From contig NZ_OX216966.1 in NCBI RefSeq assembly GCF_945605565.1, positions 4,518,001 to 4,582,000 on the forward strand: a stretch of 64,000 nucleotides of DNA, written 5' to 3'. The DNA comes from Paenibacillus dendritiformis. GTDB taxonomy: Bacteria > Bacillota > Bacilli > Paenibacillales > Paenibacillaceae. Shown here in pieces: positions 26,195-35,413 of this stretch. Position numbers and translations under genes: made by a program. How positions within the stretch are numbered: the first letter of the stretch is position 1; the number at the start of each line of letters is the position of its first letter. Below the pieces are notes generated by a model. The model searched no databases and had not been told where the DNA came from. It worked only from the letters and a program-made list of their open reading frames with translations.

Positions 26195-27286
26195 CTAGGC
26201 CTGCCGCTCCCGGTCGGTGCGGATGACATGATCCACCCACTGCTCCACCGCATTGCCGTCTGCCAAGGTCGGAACGATATCCGACCAGCGTTCATCTCCG
26301 GACAATCGCAAAATGAAATGATGAAGCGCCGCAAAGTGGCTATCCTGAAACACGCCCATCGTCGCCTTTTCGTCCGGCAGCAAATACAGGCTGTCCGGTT
26401 CAGGGAGCGCAGGCTGCTCTCCGTTCAATAAATGAAGAGCCGGCATCTTATCCCGTTCCAAGTCGCATGTAATGCTTCCCTTCGTTCCGACGATGTCTAT
26501 CCGGAACGCATCAGCGCCATAAGCAATCCGGGAGACTTCCACCATCCCATGGACACCGCTCTCTGTCTTATAAGTCATGACGGCCCAATCATCGACATGG
26601 ACCGGGACGCGCTCTTCCGAGCCTGCCGTCTTCGGCCGCTCCGGCACAAACGTATGTACATGACCATCCACGCTCGCAAAATCACCAAACCAGTGACGGA
26701 TCAGATCAAGCGCATGCACGCCGATATCCGAAATGGCTCCGCCGCCGGACAGCGAGTCACTCAGCCTCCAGCTGAAAGGCCTCGATTCGCTCAAATAACC
26801 GGAGCGCAGATAAGCGATTTTGCATTGCAGGACATCGCCGACCAGCCCCGCTTCCAGCCAGGCGCGAATGCGCATGACAGCAGGGTGATAACGAAATACA
26901 AATGCGAGCTGCTGAGGGTGCTGTGCAGGTATCTCCTCTACCAAATCTTTCGTCGCCTGCGCATTGTCCGTTACCGGCTTCTCGCAATATACAGCCTGCC
27001 GGTAAGCGACGGCGGTTCTGACCTGCTCCGCGTGCAGCGCATTCGGCGTGCAAATGCTTACCGCATCGGAGCCTTCGATCTGAAGCGCCTCTTCCAGCGA
27101 ACTCGTAATATGGGCAAATCCGATTCGGCGAGCCTGGGCGCCCACCTCTTCGGGTCGTCTGGTGACCAACGCGTGGAGAGACAGCTCCACAGGCAGCGGC
27201 TTCACAATCGGCAGTGTTCTCAATGCGATCATATGGGTTTTGGCGATCGTGCCGAACCCTACTATAGAGAAACCAAGCTTCTGCAT
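26195..27286 (-). CDS. Gfo/Idh/MocA-family NAD(P)-dependent oxidoreductase
   Basis: 363 residues from the ATG at 27286, with AAAGGTGGA upstream; a much longer frame extends upstream but has no ribosome site or conserved sequence. The Rossmann motif GFGTIAKTH is at the N-terminus, the cofactor/catalytic motif YCEKPVT in the middle, and GGAISDIGVHALDLIRHWFG is the typical C-terminal domain signature with the catalytic Asp/His. The family oxidises or reduces sugars and inositols; the substrate here is unknown. The next upstream 290 bases (27287-27580) contain no recognisable gene. Confidence 0.88.
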   Translation of the reverse strand: MQKLGFSIVGFGTIAKTHMIALRTLPIVKPLPVELSLHALVTRRPEEVGAQARRIGFAHITSSLEEALQIEGSDAVSICTPNALHAEQVRTAVAYRQAVYCEKPVTDNAQATKDLVEEIPAQHPQQLAFVFRYHPAVMRIRAWLEAGLVGDVLQCKIAYLRSGYLSESRPFSWRLSDSLSGGGAISDIGVHALDLIRHWFGDFASVDGHVHTFVPERPKTAGSEERVPVHVDDWAVMTYKTESGVHGMVEVSRIAYGADAFRIDIVGTKGSITCDLERDKMPALHLLNGEQPALPEPDSLYLLPDEKATMGVFQDSHFAALHHFILRLSGDERWSDIVPTLADGNAVEQWVDHVIRTDRERQA

Positions 27287-27580
27287 GGAGGATTCCACCT
27301 TTCTTTTTTCCCGGCCTTCGCTGACGATAGCTTGCAGGGAAATACTCAACTTTGATCCATTGTAAAGAACCGCCACTCCGCTTGCAAGGCCGGATATCAG
27401 AATGAACCGTCCATTTCGACGGCACGCCGCGTCGATCGGCGTCGAAGTCCCATCCATTTCTCCCGTTCCGTCCCGGATGGCGCATCCTTTGTCAACTTGT
27501 GCGCTTTCCCGGAAAATAATCAGATACACCCCCGGCTCCCGCGTTCAGCCGGCGCCCCCGCGGACGGGTTTCCCTATCAG

Positions 27581-28516
27581 CTATTGTTCCGGTTCCATCG
27601 CCAGCGGAACGGCGAGAAGGTCGTCGGCGAGCACAGAGGAGGGAAAGATTGCCCTCGCCTCGGCCAGCAAATGGACCAGCGTCTCCTCTTCTTTGTAGCG
27701 CGAACTGAAGTGGTTCAGCACCAGCTTGCCCGCACCGGCCTTCAAGGCAATGGCCGCGGCATCCGCGGCGGTACTGTGGCCGTATTCATGCGCATTGCTG
27801 CGCTTGTTTTCCATGAACGTAGCTTCATGAACAAGGACATCCGCCCCTTCCGCTAACCGTACCGCGTTCTCGCACGGACGCGTATCGCCTAATATCGCGA
27901 CCGTCTTCCCCGGTATCTGTTCTCCCAGGACGGCCGCCGCCGCAATGCGCCGCCCGTCCGGCAGCGTGACATCCTCCCCGCGCTTCAGCTTGCCGTAGAC
28001 CGGTCCGGGTGCGATGCCCATCCGTTCAAGCACCTCGATGCGCAGCTTGCCCGGACGGGCAAGCTCCTGAACCCGGTAGCCATAGGAAGGCACGCGATGA
28101 TCCAGCGGCAGTGCGGTGACGCGGAAGCTGTCATCGGACCAGATCTCGCCTGGCTCGATCTCCTGGAGATGCAGCGTATAGGGCAAATGGGTATCACTCA
28201 CTCGAAACGCGGTCTCCATGAATTCGCTCAGCCCTGCCGGTCCGAACACGGTCAACGGATCAACTCCACCCTGATAAGCTCTGCTGGACAACAGCCCCGG
28301 CAGTCCGAACAAATGATCCCCATGCAAATGCGTAATAAAAATGAACTCGCACTTGCCAAGCTTCAATGGAGAACGGAGAACTTGATGCTGCGTCCCTTCG
28401 CCGCAATCGAACATCCAGAACGTTCCCCGTTCTTCCTGCAAGCGCAGCACGAGGCTGCTTACGTTGCGCCGGGTAGTCGGCATGCCGGCCCCGGTGCCGA
28501 GAAAATAAAGATCCAT
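27581..28516 (-). CDS. rnz: Ribonuclease Z (tRNA 3'-processing endonuclease)
   Basis: 311-residue metallo-beta-lactamase-fold nuclease that removes 3' trailers of tRNA precursors lacking an encoded CCA. Visible family motifs: LGTGAGMPTTRRNVSS, FDCGEGTQHQ, ITHLHGDHLFGLPGLL with the zinc ligands, the exosite region in the middle, GDTRPCEN, HEATF and LNHFSSRY. AAAGGGGGA lies before the ATG. It follows the metH terminator on the same strand, with its own spacing of about 110 bases; a separate promoter is likely. Confidence 0.95.
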   Translation of the reverse strand: MDLYFLGTGAGMPTTRRNVSSLVLRLQEERGTFWMFDCGEGTQHQVLRSPLKLGKCEFIFITHLHGDHLFGLPGLLSSRAYQGGVDPLTVFGPAGLSEFMETAFRVSDTHLPYTLHLQEIEPGEIWSDDSFRVTALPLDHRVPSYGYRVQELARPGKLRIEVLERMGIAPGPVYGKLKRGEDVTLPDGRRIAAAAVLGEQIPGKTVAILGDTRPCENAVRLAEGADVLVHEATFMENKRSNAHEYGHSTAADAAAIALKAGAGKLVLNHFSSRYKEEETLVHLLAEARAIFPSSVLADDLLAVPLAMEPEQ

Positions 28517-28625
28517 GGCCCTGTTTCCCCCTTTACTTTATGATATAAAATAATGTCGCTTACGGATAGTGCATTAGTAGTAAGCTATACCCAACTGCGC
28601 TTCGTTCGATTCTGCCCTTGCCCTA

Positions 28626-28670
28626 CAAAACAAAACCTCCGCACCAGCCAATAGAACAAGCGGTGCGGAG
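28626..28670 (-). terminator. Rho-independent terminator of metH
   Basis: On the minus strand CTCCGCACC and GGTGCGGAG pair, followed by GTTTTGTTTTG. It lies about 40 bases after the metH stop codon. Confidence 0.85.
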
Positions 28671-28705
28671 TTGCCGTTTTGTGACCCATTATGCTAAAAG
28701 GCTTC

Positions 28706-31700
28706 TTACGCCTTATCTACGTTGAAGTACGTTCCTTGCGGATGAGCGAACACCATCGCGGTGACAGAAGCTTCCGGCTCCATCATGAAGCCTTCCGTTA
28801 AGTGCACGCCGATATCCTCCGGCTGCATGAGGCGGAACAGCGGCTCCTGATCCTCCAGGTTCGGACACGCCGGGTAACCGAAGGACACCCGAATGCCTTG
28901 GTATCGGGCCCCGAACCGTTCCTTCATCGTCATCTCTGCGGGATCAGGGATGCCCCATACTTCCCGCATCATGTGGTGAATTCGCTCAGCCAGACCTTCC
29001 GCCAGCTCCAGCGCCACGGATTGCAGCGCGTGAGAACGCAAATACTCTCCCTGCTGCTTGAATTCATCCGATCGCTCGCGGACGCCCTTACCGGCCGTTA
29101 CGACCAGGAAGCCGACATAATCCATGACGCCGCTCTCCTTCGAGCGCAGGAAATCGGCCAGACACATATAAGGCTCGACCTGCTGCCGCGGGAACGTGAA
29201 GGTATGCAGCACTTCATCCTGCCGCTCCGGATTATAAATATGAATGGAATCCCCTTCCGACTGGGCAGGGAAGAAACGGTACATCGCGTTCGCCTGCAGC
29301 ACGCCGCTCTCCGCTTCCTCGCGCAAAATCCGGTCCACCGTCTCCTTCAACTCGACCGTCTTCGGATCGCGCTCCTTCAAGCGCTGCTCGACAGACCCGC
29401 GCATGCCGAGGTGATGTCCGAGCAGCATCTGCATATTGACGTACGGAATCACTTGCGGCACGGCAATGTTCCGCAGCACGTGGCGGTCCAGATCCGGCGG
29501 AAGATGGACCGGTGCTTCCTTGATCGCCGAGCGGACCGCACGGGTCAGCTTCGGCAGCTTTTGCTCCACTTCCTCTTCCTTCGCGAGCCGTTCCTTATGC
29601 GCGCGCAGCTCGTCTACGAGGAGCTGCCGTTCTTCGGCGTTCATCAGCTTGTTCGCCAGATCCAGCCCCTCCATCGCATCCTTCGCATAGAGGACAAGGC
29701 CGTCATATTCCGGGATAATCCGGTTTTTCGTAAATTTGCGCGTCAGCGCCGCGCCGCCGACCATAATCGGCACATCGATGCCGGCGCTCCGCAGATCTTG
29801 TGCAGTCACAACCATCTGTTGGGCCGATTTGACCAGCAGGCCGGATAAGCCGATCGCATCCGGCTTTTCTTTGCGGTAGGCTTCAATCAGCTGTTCGGGC
29901 GGAACTTTGATACCGAGATTAATAATTTCATAGCCGTTGTTGGACAGAATGATTTCAACCAGGTTCTTCCCAATATCATGAACGTCGCCTTTTACGGTGG
30001 CAAGCAATATTTTCCCCTTGACCGCAGATTCGTTCTTCTCCATATGCGGCTCGAGGAAGGCAACGGACGCCTTCATCACCTCGGCGCTCTGCAGCACCTC
30101 GGCAACAATCAGCTCGTTGTTGTTGAATAGGCGGCCAACCTCTTCCATTCCTTTCATCAGCGGGCCGTTGATAATGTCAAGCGGCGGATATTTCTCCAGG
30201 GCAAGCGTCAGATCCGGAATAAGTCCTTCCTTCGTGCCCTCCACTATATAAGAAGCAAGCCGTTCCTCCAATGGAAGATCGTTCGTCTTCACCTTCTTCT
30301 CTACCGTCCGGTTGCGGAACGCGGCCACGAACTCGGCAAGCGTCTCATCATTCGTCTCGTAGAGAAGCGCTTCGGACAGCTTCCGCTCATGCTCCGGTAT
30401 GGAAGCATATCGCTCCAGCTTCTCCGTATTGACAATCGCGTAGTCAAGTCCCGCCTTGGTGCATTCATAGAGAAAGACAGAGTTCAGCACTTCCCGGCCG
30501 GCTTCCGGCAAGCCGAACGAAATATTGCTCACGCCGAGTATCGACTGGCAGCGGGGCATCGCTTCTTTGATGAGGCGGATGCCTTCGATCGTTTCCTTGG
30601 CCGATCCGATATATTGCTCATCCCCGGTTCCGACCGGGAACACAAGCGGATCGAAAATGATATTTTCCGGCTCGATGCCGAAATCATTGACGAGAATGTC
30701 ATAAGACCGCTTCGCGACCGCCAACTTATCCTCCCGAGTAATGGCCTGTCCCCGCTCATCGATTGTGCCGACGACGAGCGATGCGCCATAGCGATGCACT
30801 AACGGAACAACGTTCTCGAATTTTTCCAGTCCGTCCTCCAGGTTGACCGAGTTAATAATCGCCTTGCCCTGCGTATATGTTAATGCCAGCTCCAACACTT
30901 CCGGATCCGTCGTGTCGATGACGAGCGGCACTTTGACCTTCTTCACCACTTCCTGCAAAAACACGCGCATATCTTCCGCTTCATCCCGATCCGGATCCTG
31001 AAGACACACATCGATGACATGGGCTCCGCTCTTCACTTGGGCACGCGCCACTTCTGCCGCTTCTTCGATCTTGCCTTCCCGGATCAGCCGCTTGAACTTG
31101 CGCGAACCCAGCACGTTCGTCCGTTCGCCGACCATGTAAGGACGGCTCTCATTTTCGATGTATACCGTCTCGATTCCAGATACGGCCGGTGGGTGGCTCC
31201 CGGCTTGCCGCCGCGGTTCGTATTTATCCAGCTCCTCTTTCAGCACACGGATATGCTCCGGCGTCGTCCCGCAGCAGCCGCCTGCAATATTCAGCCAGCC
31301 CTGCTCGGCGAAGGTGGCGATTTTGCGAGCGAGCGATTCCGGGGATTCGTGATAATGTCCGTTCTCGTCAGGCAGGCCCGCATTCGGGTAACAGCTGATC
31401 GCCGCCCGGCTAATCGCGGAGAGCGAGCGCAAATGATCGCGCATGAATTCCGGGCCGGTCGCGCAGTTCAATCCAATCGACACCGGATTCAGATGCTCAA
31501 GAGAAATATAGAAGGATTCAATATTTTGGCCGGCAAGGGTCGTTCCCATCGGCTCGATCGTGCCCGATATCATTAACGGCAGCTTCTGTCCCGTCGTCTC
31601 TCTCGCGCGTTGAATGGCAATCGAACCGGCCTTCACGTTCAACGTGTCTTGGGACGTCTCCAGCAGCAGCGCATCGACACCCGCTTCAATGAGCGCCAGC

Positions 31701-32143
31701 GCCTGTTCGTAATAGCTCTCTACCAGTTGTTCGAAGGTAACCCCTCCGGTGACCGACAGCGTTTTCGTCGTTGGGCCCATCGCCCCGGCCACATAGCGCG
31801 GCCATTCTGGCGTGCTGAACTTCTGCGCTGCCTCTACCGCCAGCTTCGCCGCAGCGAGATTCAATTCCCGGGCCCGATCTTGGAGATCGTACTCCGCGAG
31901 CACAATGCCGGTGGCGCCGAAGGTGTTCGTCTCCAGAATGTCAGCCCCGGCTTCAAGATATTGTTCGTGTATTCGTGAAATGACGTCAGGACGAGTCAGG
32001 ACGAGCATTTCGTTACATCCGTCCAAATGTTCGCCTCCGAAATCTTCCGGCAATAAATCCGCCTGCTGAATCATCGTCCCCATCGCACCGTCGAGAATGA
32101 GAATGCGTTCTTGAAGTCGTTCTTCTAATGTTGGTTTCTTCAT
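28706..32143 (-). CDS. metH: Cobalamin-dependent methionine synthase
   Basis: 1145-residue multidomain enzyme that moves the methyl group of methyltetrahydrofolate to homocysteine through cobalamin. In order: homocysteine-binding domain (ILDGAMGTMIQQ; zinc ligands in GLNCA and GGCCGTTPEH), pterin-binding domain (GERTNVLGS, then NSVNLEDG), a cobalamin cap and B12-binding domain with DVHDIGKN, whose His is the lower cobalt ligand. The C-terminal reactivation domain has SFGYPACPNLEDQ. Full length. ATG 32143 is preferred, with AAGGTGG about eight bases upstream; a GTG four codons earlier is possible. It is divergent from mtnD, linking methionine synthesis and salvage. No SAM riboswitch is visible in the 160-base upstream gap. 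Confidence 0.97.
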   Translation of the reverse strand: MKKPTLEERLQERILILDGAMGTMIQQADLLPEDFGGEHLDGCNEMLVLTRPDVISRIHEQYLEAGADILETNTFGATGIVLAEYDLQDRARELNLAAAKLAVEAAQKFSTPEWPRYVAGAMGPTTKTLSVTGGVTFEQLVESYYEQALALIEAGVDALLLETSQDTLNVKAGSIAIQRARETTGQKLPLMISGTIEPMGTTLAGQNIESFYISLEHLNPVSIGLNCATGPEFMRDHLRSLSAISRAAISCYPNAGLPDENGHYHESPESLARKIATFAEQGWLNIAGGCCGTTPEHIRVLKEELDKYEPRRQAGSHPPAVSGIETVYIENESRPYMVGERTNVLGSRKFKRLIREGKIEEAAEVARAQVKSGAHVIDVCLQDPDRDEAEDMRVFLQEVVKKVKVPLVIDTTDPEVLELALTYTQGKAIINSVNLEDGLEKFENVVPLVHRYGASLVVGTIDERGQAITREDKLAVAKRSYDILVNDFGIEPENIIFDPLVFPVGTGDEQYIGSAKETIEGIRLIKEAMPRCQSILGVSNISFGLPEAGREVLNSVFLYECTKAGLDYAIVNTEKLERYASIPEHERKLSEALLYETNDETLAEFVAAFRNRTVEKKVKTNDLPLEERLASYIVEGTKEGLIPDLTLALEKYPPLDIINGPLMKGMEEVGRLFNNNELIVAEVLQSAEVMKASVAFLEPHMEKNESAVKGKILLATVKGDVHDIGKNLVEIILSNNGYEIINLGIKVPPEQLIEAYRKEKPDAIGLSGLLVKSAQQMVVTAQDLRSAGIDVPIMVGGAALTRKFTKNRIIPEYDGLVLYAKDAMEGLDLANKLMNAEERQLLVDELRAHKERLAKEEEVEQKLPKLTRAVRSAIKEAPVHLPPDLDRHVLRNIAVPQVIPYVNMQMLLGHHLGMRGSVEQRLKERDPKTVELKETVDRILREEAESGVLQANAMYRFFPAQSEGDSIHIYNPERQDEVLHTFTFPRQQVEPYMCLADFLRSKESGVMDYVGFLVVTAGKGVRERSDEFKQQGEYLRSHALQSVALELAEGLAERIHHMMREVWGIPDPAEMTMKERFGARYQGIRVSFGYPACPNLEDQEPLFRLMQPEDIGVHLTEGFMMEPEASVTAMVFAHPQGTYFNVDKA

Positions 32144-32235
32144 CCTTCTGCCCACCTTCTGTCAAACGTTAGAACCTAGTTTAACAGAAGTGCAACGTTT
32201 AGGAAAGACTTGCGATCTTTTCACTCGACTGGCTC

Positions 32236-32265
32236 TTGCCCATTCATTTCCTGGTGTATTATAAT
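32236..32265 (+). promoter_or_regulatory. Probable sigma-A promoter of mtnD
   Basis: TTGCCC (32236-32241) and a perfect TATAAT (32260-32265) are separated by 18 bases, about 40 bases before the mtnD start codon. Confidence 0.55.
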
Positions 32266-32306
32266 ACAATCACAATAATTCTGATTATGAAAGTAGGGAT
32301 TAGCGA

Positions 32307-32849
32307 ATGGCTGAGATTCGGATTCGAAACACGAATGAAATGATTACGGGAGAAGAAAATGTTCGTAATTTCCTGGAGGGGCAAGGCGTGCTGTATGAGC
32401 ATTGGAATCCGAACAAATTAGACGCCTCCCTGCAAGACAAATTTGTGCTGACCGATGACGAGAAGCAGGCGATCCTAGACACATTCGATGACGAAATTCG
32501 TGACTTGGCCGCGCGCAGAGGCTATCGGACATGGGACATTATTGCGCTCTCCGACGCGACGCCGAATATCGAAGAGCTGCTAAAAAAATTCGAGCAAGTG
32601 CATACCCATACCGAAGATGAGGTTAGAGCGATAACCGCCGGAAATGGCATCTTCGTTATTAAAGGATCCGATGACGTCGGCTATATGGATGTCATTCTGT
32701 CTGCTGGCGATGTCATCTCCGTTCCGGAGAACAAACCGCACTATTTCACCTTAATGGATAACCGCAAAATCGTAGCCGTTCGCTTATTCATCGAAACCGA
32801 AGGCTGGATCGCTCATCCGTATGCGGATCCATCCTTCCAGCAAGCGTAA
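32307..32849 (+). CDS. mtnD: Acireductone dioxygenase
   Basis: 180-residue cupin that oxidises the acireductone intermediate of the methionine salvage pathway to the 2-keto acid precursor of methionine. The metal site is visible as HTHTEDEVR (two His and Glu) and a later His in ENKPHYFTL, the classical ARD ligands. The N-terminal EMITGEENVRNFLEGQGVLYE is typical of the family. It stands alone, divergent from metH; no other mtn genes are in the window. A strong -10 box lies upstream and a bidirectional terminator follows. Confidence 0.93.
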   Translation: MAEIRIRNTNEMITGEENVRNFLEGQGVLYEHWNPNKLDASLQDKFVLTDDEKQAILDTFDDEIRDLAARRGYRTWDIIALSDATPNIEELLKKFEQVHTHTEDEVRAITAGNGIFVIKGSDDVGYMDVILSAGDVISVPENKPHYFTLMDNRKIVAVRLFIETEGWIAHPYADPSFQQA

Positions 32850-32865
32850 CCGAATGAATGCGCAA

Positions 32866-32890
32866 AAGCCCTGTCGCCATGACAGGGCTT
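32866..32890. terminator. Bidirectional terminator between mtnD and the lipoprotein gene
   Basis: AAGCCCTGTC and GACAGGGCTT form a perfect 10-bp stem around GCCAT, serving both converging genes. Confidence 0.8.
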
Positions 32891-32896
32891 CCTGCT

Positions 32897-33358
32897 TTAT
32901 GATTTGACTTCAAATTGCTTCTTCGGCATTGAATGCATATCCCGTGCGGTTACGTGGGAGATCACATTGTAGGTGCCCGCTTTGTCAAACGTATGCTCGA
33001 ATTGGTATGTACCGTCCTGCGTGAACGAACCTTCGGCACGCTCGTGCTGCTCTTCCCCTTCTAACCAATACTCGAACTCCACTTTGTCCGCATCATCCAC
33101 CGCTTGATCGTTCTGCGTAACGCGAGCGGTTATCGTGACAGGCTCATTCGCATTGACTTCGGCAGGAACCTGCAGATCTACTTTAATCAAGTCCGGTATC
33201 GTCCCATCTTGCCCGTGCTCTGCGTGCTCGCTGTGGTCTCCGGAGCCATTGTGGCCCGCATGCTCGCCGCCATTGCTATTACCATTTCCGCAACCTGCAG
33301 CGAAAATAAGCATCATGCATAGCGACAGCGCCAACATTGCCTTCTTCATCATGCCCAT
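32897..33358 (-). CDS. Lipoprotein with YtkA-like domain and His-rich spacer
   Basis: 153 residues. A lipoprotein signal (lysines, hydrophobic stretch, FAAGC lipobox) is followed by a His/Gly/Asn-rich spacer (HAGHNGSGDHSEHAEHG) and a beta-rich YtkA/FixH-like domain of about 95 residues (VPAEVNANEPVTITARV ... AGTYNVISHVTARDMHSMPKK). It would sit on the outer face of the membrane. YtkA domains are often near copper or respiratory genes, and the His cluster could bind metal, but function is unproven. Two neighbouring ATG codons after AAGGAG are possible starts. A tandem 11-base repeat lies upstream. Confidence 0.78.
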   Translation of the reverse strand: MGMMKKAMLALSLCMMLIFAAGCGNGNSNGGEHAGHNGSGDHSEHAEHGQDGTIPDLIKVDLQVPAEVNANEPVTITARVTQNDQAVDDADKVEFEYWLEGEEQHERAEGSFTQDGTYQFEHTFDKAGTYNVISHVTARDMHSMPKKQFEVKS

Positions 33359-33448
33359 TCACTCCTTAGCTATTTCCAACCTCTCTATGCATACATTATA
33401 AACAACAATACTCCGCAAGATATGACTCGATCGGGCTAGATCCTGAAC

Positions 33449-33470
33449 GGTTATGTGACGGTTATGTGAC
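33449..33470. promoter_or_regulatory. Tandem 11-bp repeat upstream of the YtkA-like lipoprotein gene
   Basis: GGTTATGTGAC occurs twice without a gap; on the minus strand this reads GTCACATAACC twice, followed by a partial third unit GTTCAGGATC. An 11-base period with repeated hexamers resembles PhoP-type boxes. It lies about 90-110 bases before the start codon. The rest of 33359-33576 shows nothing certain apart from a TATAAT near the gene. Confidence 0.4.
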
Positions 33471-33576
33471 ATTTATCACACTAGAATCAGCACATGCCAG
33501 CGCCGCAGCCCTACCATTTGACCCCCATCAAGCAAGAAAGCCCGCCCTTCAGGCAGACTTCCTATCATTTATGGGC

Positions 33577-34386
33577 TTACTTTAACGCCGCTTGATTTAT
33601 TGATTCAATCACGCCGGTCATTTCCATCAAGTTGGCTATTTGGTGTTCGGGCCGGATATTCCCGGTCAATGTCACGCCCTTGCGATTAATCCAGGCATGA
33701 TGCATTCCAACATTCTGCGCCCCCAATATATCCGTGGTCAGCTTGTCCCCAACCATCAATCCTTCGTGAGGGCCGATGCCCAGCAATGACATCGCGTGGC
33801 GGAACAGACTCGGTGCAGGCTTCCCTTCCGGATGATGACCGGAGATGACGATATGATCGAAGAAAGGAATGATGTCCGGGATGCCATCGAGCTTTTCCTG
33901 CTGCAAATCCGGAGCCCCGTTCGTCAAGAGGAGCAACTGATAATGAGGCTTCAACGCCCGTAAAATATCATACGTCTCCTCATAAACGTAAGAACGCGCC
34001 CGCCGTTCGCGCATGAATCGCTCCGCCAGCTCTGCTCCCAGTGCCTCATCCTCGCAACCCGATTGGCGAAGACCAGTAGTCCATGAGGCGGTCCGGTAAG
34101 CCGGCGCCAGCTGCTGCAGGCTGCGGAACTGCTCATGCTCTCCCCCGGTAAAATGCCCCCACAACGCCTCGAAAGGATTGATGCCAATATTGGTCGTGAA
34201 GGCATAGGTTGCATAGCTTTCATATAACGCTCTTGCAGCGTTCCGCACTTCGGTCTCCAATTGTTCCGCGTCTACTCCCGCTGTAGAGTGCGCATATTGA
34301 CACACTGCGGCAAAGGCTTCCTCCACACACCGCTCATCCCACAGCAGCGTGTCATCCAGATCGAATAATACGGCACGAATGGCCAT
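33577..34386 (-). CDS. HAD-superfamily hydrolase (YjjG/YsaA-like)
   Basis: 269 residues. Motif I is FDLDDTLLWD, motif II LLTNGAP, the motif III Lys is in GKPAPSLF, and motif IV is VGDKLTTDILGA. The helical cap between residues about 20 and 110 marks a subfamily I phosphatase similar to nucleotidase YjjG and Bacillus YsaA. Substrate unknown. It ends 33 bases after the start of the next upstream gene's stop region and could be cotranscribed with the membrane protein at 34420. Confidence 0.82.
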   Translation of the reverse strand: MAIRAVLFDLDDTLLWDERCVEEAFAAVCQYAHSTAGVDAEQLETEVRNAARALYESYATYAFTTNIGINPFEALWGHFTGGEHEQFRSLQQLAPAYRTASWTTGLRQSGCEDEALGAELAERFMRERRARSYVYEETYDILRALKPHYQLLLLTNGAPDLQQEKLDGIPDIIPFFDHIVISGHHPEGKPAPSLFRHAMSLLGIGPHEGLMVGDKLTTDILGAQNVGMHHAWINRKGVTLTGNIRPEHQIANLMEMTGVIESINQAALK

Positions 34387-34419
34387 TGCGTCTCCCCCTT
34401 GTCTCCACTCCCGGTAAAA

Positions 34420-35004
34420 CTACTTCTTCGGCTTCACGAAAACGACCTTGTCCGACTGCTCCGTCTCTTTGGACTTGTCGGTCTTATCTGCCTTCGAATT
34501 CTCTTCGTACGTTATCCGGTTCTGTGCAGCGAACTGCTGCAGCCGCGCATGCATCGCTTCGATGTCATAGCGGTTCATCATGCGGGAGAACACCCAGTTC
34601 GAGCCTTTGCCGTTCTTTTCAATAACGATGAAGCCAGGCTGATACGTTATTTTTTTGATATCTTCCACTTTGAGCGTACGCAGCCGATTCCATTTAGTCG
34701 TGCTTAGTTCGTCTTTCGTGACCCGTAAAAAAGGCCGGCGCAAAAACAGCATCAGCGCCAATCCCAAATAACAAATAACGGTTACCCAGTACAACGTCGG
34801 GGACGGTAGGTTCGTGCCGACACTGCCAAGCAGCGCATAAATGATCGTGAACCCGGTCAATATCAAAGGAAGAATAAAATTCCGGCCCTTGAATTCATCG
34901 AACTCAACCGTATGGGAAGAGATCCCCGGCTTGCCCTGCTTTTTGCGTTGCTTGTTCAACTGAGCGCTATTGCGCCGTACTTGACGTTCCCAACTACGCG
35001 ACAT
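34420..35004 (-). CDS. Membrane protein with two helices, unknown function
   Basis: 194 residues: a strongly basic N-terminus (SRSWERQVRRNSAQLNKQRKK), two membrane helices (FILPLILTGFTIIYALLG and LYWVTVICYLGLALMLFL), then a cytoplasmic beta-rich stretch like a bacterial PH domain (ELSTTKWNRLRTLKVEDIKKI) and a charged Lys/Asp/Glu tail. AGGAGGT lies nine bases before ATG 35004; an ATG between the two is in another frame. Function not recognised; position between ynzC and a HAD gene gives no clear hint. Confidence 0.72.
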   Translation of the reverse strand: MSRSWERQVRRNSAQLNKQRKKQGKPGISSHTVEFDEFKGRNFILPLILTGFTIIYALLGSVGTNLPSPTLYWVTVICYLGLALMLFLRRPFLRVTKDELSTTKWNRLRTLKVEDIKKITYQPGFIVIEKNGKGSNWVFSRMMNRYDIEAMHARLQQFAAQNRITYEENSKADKTDKSKETEQSDKVVFVKPKK

Positions 35005-35034
35005 CCCATCTAGACCTCCTATATGATAGACACT

Positions 35035-35250
35035 CTAATGAACGGTGCTTCCCGGTTGATTGTTCTGTTCGCCCTCTTCATCTTCCACGTAGCGAATGCT
35101 GTCCAACTTGTTGCGTACCTGCTGTCGGAACAATACGATGTATTGTTCTCTTAGCGCGGCCCGTTCCGCCAGTTCCTCCGAGTTCAGCCCTACGCTCTTA
35201 TGCTTACGGGCCAGCTCATTGATGCGCGCAATTATTTTATCCATGTTCAT
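35035..35250 (-). CDS. ynzC: DUF896 family small protein YnzC
   Basis: 71 residues from ATG 35250, which has GGAGGG upstream. MDKIIARINELARKHKS and ALREQYIVLFRQQVRNKL are the typical short helical segments of the DUF896 family. In Bacillus subtilis ynzC lies next to yneA and lexA in the SOS locus, exactly as here, although yneB is missing. The biochemical role is not established. It may share the LexA-controlled promoter of yneA, 164 bases upstream. Confidence 0.85.
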   Translation of the reverse strand: MNMDKIIARINELARKHKSVGLNSEELAERAALREQYIVLFRQQVRNKLDSIRYVEDEEGEQNNQPGSTVH

Positions 35251-35413
35251 CTTGTACCCTCCATACACTGGTGCATATCTTCTACTTTGACATGCTGCAT
35301 CAGCCTTGTCAAGCAAGCTGACGGCCAGAGAATACAAGAATCAATACCTTAGACCTCACCGGTAGAAAAAGCGCTCTGTGAGAAATATGATCCCAACCAT
35401 GGTGGAAATATCG

